Source: Ktedonobacterales bacterium
GTDB taxonomy: Bacteria; Chloroflexota; Ktedonobacteria; Ktedonobacterales; DATBGS01
Length of the DNA: 64,000 bases
NCBI GenBank assembly: GCA_036557285.1
Contig: DATBHW010000057.1
Coordinates: 1 to 64,000 of the forward strand
Reading direction: 5' to 3'
Positions 59,664-64,000 of this stretch are shown in pieces. The stretch's first letter is position 1; each line of letters begins with the position of its first letter. A program made the position numbers and the translations under genes. Below the pieces are notes generated by a model. The model did no database searches, was not told where the DNA came from, and saw only the letters and a list, made by a program, of their open reading frames with translations.

Positions 59664-60872
59664 ATGGCATCCGAGACATTACCCCCGGAAACAACACCCG
59701 CCACAACAGGCTTCACGTTCCGCCTGCACTGGCTGGCGCCGCTGGCAATCGCCATTCTCGTTCTCTACCTGGCCCGCGATATTATCACTCCGTTTGTCGT
59801 CGCGGTGGTTCTGGCCTATCTTCTCGATCCATTTGTCGCCACAGTGCATCGCTACACCCGCGCGCCGCGCGGCCTGGTGGTGGTGGTGATGGCGCTGCTG
59901 ATATTAGGCGCTCTTGGCGCGATCATTGCGCTGCTGGTGCAGTTGGCCTCGCACGAGGGAGAGAGCCTGCTGACTAATCTGCCGGACTATCTGAGCAATG
60001 CTGTTGACAACGTGAACGGCCTGATTGCCCCTACTACTATCCAGATTCCCAAAAGCGCGATCCCCGGACTGGGGGGAAATCCACTTCCCAATATCAGCAT
60101 CGGCGACGTTCTGAGCTTCGCCGTCAGCTTTGCCCGCTCCACCGGCCAGAGCCTGCTTGATACATTGATTACCTTTGTCTCGACCATCTACCTGCTGATC
60201 GAAGGGCATCATATCGCCAACGGCGTGCAGCGCTTCTTCCCGCTGGAGCAGCGCCCACGCTTGAGCAGGGTGATGCAGCAGGTTCGCCATACCTGGAGCA
60301 GTTATATCCGTGTCCAGATATTTCTGGCCGTGTTGATGATCGTGGTTTCCTGGATTGTGCTGCAACCCGTTTTTTTCGTGCTGGGCCACTTCCTGCCAGC
60401 CATCTTTGGTGGCGCGCTTCCTTTTGCCTTGCCGGTTGCTATTGCCATTGGCCTGCTGGAAACGATCCCCATTGTTGGGCCGCTGGTGGCAATTGCCCTG
60501 GCCGCCATTGTCGCGCTCGCCACGCTGGGCATCGTCCCGGCGCTGATGGTGGTTGCGGCCCTCTATACACTGCGCCTCGTCGAAGATAATGTCGTCATTC
60601 CCAACGTGCTGGGCAGAGCGACGCACCTGCCAGCCGTCGTCACGCTCTTTGCCGTCGCGGTTGGCGGCCTGGTCGCTGGCCTGGTCGGTCTGCTGCTGGC
60701 GGTTCCTATCGCCGCCGCCGTCAAAGTCATCATTGATGAATACTATCCGCACCCGCACCCCGCGCTTGCTCCTGCGCCGACAAGCGCATCTGCATCGCAG
60801 GCCGAGACGCCCCCGCCGGTCACGCAGACCACCCGGCAGGGCCACAGGAAGAGCGAGCCAACCAGCAACTAG
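59664..60872 (+). CDS. AI-2E family transporter (PerM/TqsA-like permease)
   Basis: The 402-residue membrane protein has the family's eight helices, with the re-entrant central region and the C-terminal GLLETIPIVGPLVA and RLVEDNVVIPNVLGRATHLPAVV signatures. The family includes TqsA (autoinducer-2 exporter) and sodium/proton antiporters, so the substrate is open. ATG 59664 follows GGAAGGAG; the frame continues upstream into the repeat but that part is not protein. Its stop overlaps the convergent DUF512 gene by four bases. Confidence 0.9.
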   Translation: MASETLPPETTPATTGFTFRLHWLAPLAIAILVLYLARDIITPFVVAVVLAYLLDPFVATVHRYTRAPRGLVVVVMALLILGALGAIIALLVQLASHEGESLLTNLPDYLSNAVDNVNGLIAPTTIQIPKSAIPGLGGNPLPNISIGDVLSFAVSFARSTGQSLLDTLITFVSTIYLLIEGHHIANGVQRFFPLEQRPRLSRVMQQVRHTWSSYIRVQIFLAVLMIVVSWIVLQPVFFVLGHFLPAIFGGALPFALPVAIAIGLLETIPIVGPLVAIALAAIVALATLGIVPALMVVAALYTLRLVEDNVVIPNVLGRATHLPAVVTLFAVAVGGLVAGLVGLLLAVPIAAAVKVIIDEYYPHPHPALAPAPTSASASQAETPPPVTQTTRQGHRKSEPTSN

Positions 60873-62275
60873 CGGAGCGACACGGGCTGCCGCTCCGCCG
60901 CGAGGCTGTGAATCAATTCGCCCAATTCGTCGGCATGCCGCGCGAACTCTACGCGGGCGGGACCCTGCGCCTTGAAGTCTGCCAGCGTCATATCATCCAG
61001 AAAGCGCGCCCCGGCGTTATCCAGCATCACACGGGGAAGCACGACCACATCGCCTAATTCATCGCGCGCCTTCAGGTCTGCCAGGGCGTCCAGCACATCC
61101 TGCCCACAGAGCAGGCCCGCCACCGTTACCAGCGGCCCCCAGAATTGGTTGATGACTGGCACAGATCGCGCCTCCAGGTTGGCAACCTGGCGGAGATCAG
61201 CCGCCACCTGCTCCAGAATGGGCGCGGCCAGGGCGCTGGTGATGATCGTCAGGCGCGTTGGATGAGGGAACGCTGCGGGCAGCCGCCGCTGCTGGCGGCG
61301 CCAGCCATCCAGAAACGCTCGCGTCATGCCTACGCCGTTCTCGATCTGCTCGAACGCACCGTAGTGCCGCGCCGAGGGAAATTTCTTGTTCGTCAGGAAA
61401 TACCACTCATCGGAGAGATAGACAAATGGCTCGCCCATCTCGGCCTCAAAGCGTTTCTGCCAGCCCTGCGCCTGTTTGACAATTGCCTGCGCTTCGTCCA
61501 CGCGATACGGGCGCATCGCGGGTAGATCGCCCACCTTGAGCATATTGTTATGCTTCGTCAGGCCAACCGGAACCGCCGCGATGCTCTGCACAATCGGGCG
61601 CATCGCCGCCAGGTCGGCGATGCTCTTATCCAGCCAGGGACCATCGTTGATCTCAGGGCAGAGGACGAGCTGCGTGTGCGCCTGAATGCCCATCTGGCCC
61701 AGCCGCCGCAGATGCTCCAAGACCTCGCCCGCGCGCGGCCCATCAACCATCTTGCGCCGCAGGTCCGGGTCGGTCACATGCACCGACACGTACAGTGGGC
61801 TGAGGCGCTGCTCCTCCAGGCGCTGCCAGTCCTTCTCCTTCAGGTTGGTCAATGTAATGAAATTGCCAAAGAGAAACGAGTAGCGGTAATCGTCATCTTT
61901 AATGTATAAAGAGTCGCGCATCCCCAGCGGCAGGCCGCGCTGCGGCTGATGGCGCTCTGGCAAGCCCTTGATAAAGCAAAAGACACACTTATTGGCGCAC
62001 TGGCGGATAAACGGCGCTGGCTCTTCGCCAAAGAGAACGCCCAGGTCTTCGTCGGCATCCTTCACAATGCGCAATTCGACTTGCGAGGTCTGCCCGTGAA
62101 TTGGGCGCTCCAGCACCAGCGCGAGGTCTTCATCGGCCTGGTAGAAGCGATAATCCACCAGATCGCGCACGACCTGGCCGTTAATGCTGCGCAGCAGATC
62201 GCCGGGCTGCACTCCGGCCAGATCAGCCGGGCTATCAGGAATCACTTCGCGCACCCAGGCATACATCTTGGGCAT
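60869..62275 (-). CDS. DUF512 radical-SAM family protein with PDZ domain
   Basis: The 468-residue protein has an N-terminal PDZ domain (PDSPADLAGVQPGDLLRSING), then a radical-SAM-like region with the CANKCVFCF cluster motif (spacing CxxxCxxC) and the C-terminal DUF512 domain. The family is widespread in Gram-positives, Chloroflexota and Cyanobacteria and has been noted near Der GTPase genes; its reaction is unknown. Here its neighbours give no clue. The ATG at 62275 opens the frame. Confidence 0.88.
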   Translation of the reverse strand: MPKMYAWVREVIPDSPADLAGVQPGDLLRSINGQVVRDLVDYRFYQADEDLALVLERPIHGQTSQVELRIVKDADEDLGVLFGEEPAPFIRQCANKCVFCFIKGLPERHQPQRGLPLGMRDSLYIKDDDYRYSFLFGNFITLTNLKEKDWQRLEEQRLSPLYVSVHVTDPDLRRKMVDGPRAGEVLEHLRRLGQMGIQAHTQLVLCPEINDGPWLDKSIADLAAMRPIVQSIAAVPVGLTKHNNMLKVGDLPAMRPYRVDEAQAIVKQAQGWQKRFEAEMGEPFVYLSDEWYFLTNKKFPSARHYGAFEQIENGVGMTRAFLDGWRRQQRRLPAAFPHPTRLTIITSALAAPILEQVAADLRQVANLEARSVPVINQFWGPLVTVAGLLCGQDVLDALADLKARDELGDVVVLPRVMLDNAGARFLDDMTLADFKAQGPARVEFARHADELGELIHSLAAERQPVSLR

Positions 62276-62534
62276 AACCAGCCCCCCAAAAGTAATAGAG
62301 CAAGGTGAGACGATAACAGGTCCAGAAGAGGATTATAGCCCCACCGCGAGCCAGGCGTCAAACCAGCCAGCACACGAAAATCTGCTGCGATTTTAACCTC
62401 ATACTCAGCTTCTTCTAAGGCTTTTACGGCATGCTACCATTGCAGAGAAAACGGAAGAGCGCAAAGCCCGGAAGACAAGCAGAGAAGGGAAGAAGCCCGC
62501 AGAAAACCAGGAACCTTGTCTTGGAGGATGCCCG

Positions 62535-64000
62535 ATGAATAGCACCGATCCCGCGCACAACCAGCAGCCGCCTGGCGGCGAGCAGCCCGGCGCTCCCCAG
62601 CCATTTTGGGAAGACGCCAACAGCGACTTCTGGCTCAGGCAGACGGCGCCAACCCGGATTGTGGACAGCCAGCCTCCCGGCGGAAGCATTGTCGTCTCCA
62701 GCGGAGCGAACAGCGGCCCGCCGCGCTGGCAGGCGCTGCGTCGCGGCGGGCCGCGTGTCTCGCGCCGCACCCTGCTGGTTGGCGCGGGCATCGCGGGCAT
62801 CGCAACTGTTGCCGTCGCGGCGGGCGTCGGCGTCTACAGCCTGGCTGGCAGCGAGCGTAATTCCGTCGCTCCTGCTGGCGCGCAGCAGATCGCCCATCTG
62901 CTGCGCCGCGCGGGCTTTGGCGCTGCTCCCGGCGAGATCGAAACCTACAGCGCCCTGGGCATCAACGGCGCGGTTGATCGCCTGCTCAATTTTCATGCCA
63001 TCCCCAACACGCTCATGGACCAGCGCATCGCTGCCGCCAGATTCGATTTCAATAATTCGCAGGACATTCTGCGCTGGTGGCTGGCGCGCATCGTCTACAG
63101 CGCCCATCCGTTGGAAGAGAAGATGACCCTTTTCTGGCATGGTCTGCTTACCAGCAGCTTCCGCAAGGTTGGGGGCCAGCGCGGCTTTGCGCTGATCAAA
63201 CAAAATAACGATTTTCTGCGCAAGAACGCTTTCGCGCGTTTCGATGATATTCTGGCAGGCATCACCATAGACCCGGCTATGCTCCACTGGCTGGATGGCA
63301 ACAACAGCCGCGCTGGCTCCCCCAACGAAAACTTTGCCCGCGAGGAAATGGAACTCTTCTCGATGGGCGTCGGGAACTATACTCAGACGGACATCGAGCA
63401 ATCGGCGCGCGCCCTCACCGGCTGGCGAGTGAATCCGCTGACCAGCGAAGCGGTCCTTATCCCCAGGCTGCACGACAACGGCCAGAAAACCTTCCTGGGG
63501 CAGAAGGGCGCCTTCGATTACAAAGACATCGCGCGCATCATCTGCGCGCAAGCCGTCACCCCGAAGTTTCTGGCGACGCGGCTCTGGCGCTTCTTCGCCT
63601 ATGAGAACCCCGGCGCCGCCGACATTCAGCCGCTCGTTGATGCCTACCACAGCAGCAATCACAGCATTGCCGCCATGATGCAGGCTTTGCTCACCTCGCC
63701 CGCCTTCTACTCGCCCCAGGCATACCGCGCCCGCATCAAGAGTCCGGTAGAGTTTGTGGCCGGGGCGTTCCGCAACCTGGGCCTGAGTAGCATCGAGCAA
63801 GGGAAGCGCAATAGCACCCTGGGCGCGCTGACGGTCATGGGCCAGGGCCTCTATAATCCCCCTAACGTAGCAGGCTGGCCGGGCGATCAGGTCAGCGCAA
63901 GCTGGATCAACACGGGCGCCTGGATGACGCGCATCAACACGGTCAACGCGCTGGTTGCCTATATGAACGCCTCACCTGACTTTATGCGCCGCTTGCAATC
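62535..64000 (+). CDS. DUF1800 family protein with Tat-type signal, 3' end outside window
   Basis: The frame from ATG 62535 stays open to the end, 488 codons. GGAGG lies seven bases upstream. After a Pro/Gly-rich cytoplasmic start, a twin-arginine signal is visible (SRRTLLVGAGIAGIATVAVAAG, near residues 76-97). The DUF1800 pattern follows: HLLRRAGFGA, MTLFWHGLLTSS, NENFAREEMELFSMG, ARALTGWRV and KSPVEFVAGAFRNLG. DUF1800 genes usually pair with a DUF1501 gene downstream, which would lie beyond the edge. The function is unknown; export in folded form is inferred from the signal. Confidence 0.9.
   Translation, partial: MNSTDPAHNQQPPGGEQPGAPQPFWEDANSDFWLRQTAPTRIVDSQPPGGSIVVSSGANSGPPRWQALRRGGPRVSRRTLLVGAGIAGIATVAVAAGVGVYSLAGSERNSVAPAGAQQIAHLLRRAGFGAAPGEIETYSALGINGAVDRLLNFHAIPNTLMDQRIAAARFDFNNSQDILRWWLARIVYSAHPLEEKMTLFWHGLLTSSFRKVGGQRGFALIKQNNDFLRKNAFARFDDILAGITIDPAMLHWLDGNNSRAGSPNENFAREEMELFSMGVGNYTQTDIEQSARALTGWRVNPLTSEAVLIPRLHDNGQKTFLGQKGAFDYKDIARIICAQAVTPKFLATRLWRFFAYENPGAADIQPLVDAYHSSNHSIAAMMQALLTSPAFYSPQAYRARIKSPVEFVAGAFRNLGLSSIEQGKRNSTLGALTVMGQGLYNPPNVAGWPGDQVSASWINTGAWMTRINTVNALVAYMNASPDFMRRLQ

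Noticed and set aside
62424-63800. Long antisense frame (458 codons) opposite the DUF1800 gene
   Set aside because: The plus-strand frame has a ribosome-binding site, a Tat signal and family motifs and stays open to the window end; the antisense frame has none of these.
1-64000. CRISPR arrays and tRNA or rRNA genes
   Set aside because: I saw no regularly spaced direct repeats with unique spacers and no cloverleaf or rRNA-like sequence. A tRNA or covariance-model scan would settle this.

Overview
The window is GC-rich bacterial chromosome with tightly packed genes. It looks like Chloroflexota, most likely a Ktedonobacteria-type soil or compost bacterium. The grounds are Ser/Thr kinases with Pro/Thr-rich extracellular stalks, a GH127 arabinofuranosidase, a DUF1800 protein, IS605/IS607-type TnpB elements and many GC-rich palindromic intergenic repeats. 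This is a judgement from gene style; no rRNA or tRNA gene was seen to confirm it.

Layout. 1-8.4 kb: 5' end of a methanethiol oxidase (SBP56) gene on the minus strand, then plus-strand GH127, carboxylesterase, plsY, glpK and a ten-helix sensor histidine kinase. 8.4-13.2 kb: a divergent metal-uptake locus with a Fur-family regulator facing a binding protein, an ATPase and two tandem permeases. A sigma70-like promoter there has a perfect 7-1-7 Fur-family box just downstream, and a 234-bp MITE-like element lies in the leader. 13.4-28.5 kb: mostly minus strand, with a CoA-transferase/acyl-CoA dehydrogenase pair, an orphan PrimPol, an M42 peptidase (plus strand), a metallophosphoesterase, a TRM11-like/SPPY methyltransferase with a small partner, the phosphoketolase-acetate kinase operon, and a beta-lactamase-fold gene cut off by an IS605-type TnpB element that also carries a ribbon-helix-helix gene.

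28.7-39 kb: plus strand, with a DUF255 protein, a perfect 16-bp parS site, a DJ-1/PfpI protein, three tandem membrane Ser/Thr kinases that share a catalytic module but have different exported ends, and a polysaccharide deacetylase. 39-42.4 kb: minus strand, with a glutamine-synthetase-like/SDR pair and two receiver proteins, one with Glu in place of the phospho-accepting Asp. 42.5-46.8 kb: E1-like enzyme, Uma2 protein, TPR protein and mnmE. 46.9-52.3 kb: BlaI-type repressor, ADP-ribosylglycohydrolase, zinc-ribbon membrane protein, hydrolase and an IS607 element. 52.3-64 kb: an orphan promoter-leader-terminator unit, birA, greA, a DUF5654-like protein, lysS, a GltD-like/ferredoxin fusion, an AI-2E-type permease, a DUF512 radical-SAM protein and the start of a DUF1800 gene.

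Repeats. At least four full copies (161-245 bp) of a palindromic element with GGTTCCACCAA-type ends occur in intergenic spaces. One is flanked by a perfect 9-bp direct repeat and two by 7/9 direct repeats, as expected of a non-autonomous transposon. Shorter pieces of the same palindromes lie between convergent genes and at the 3' end of the deacetylase gene. No CRISPR array was seen. The parS site together with mnmE hints at an origin-proximal position, which is inference only.
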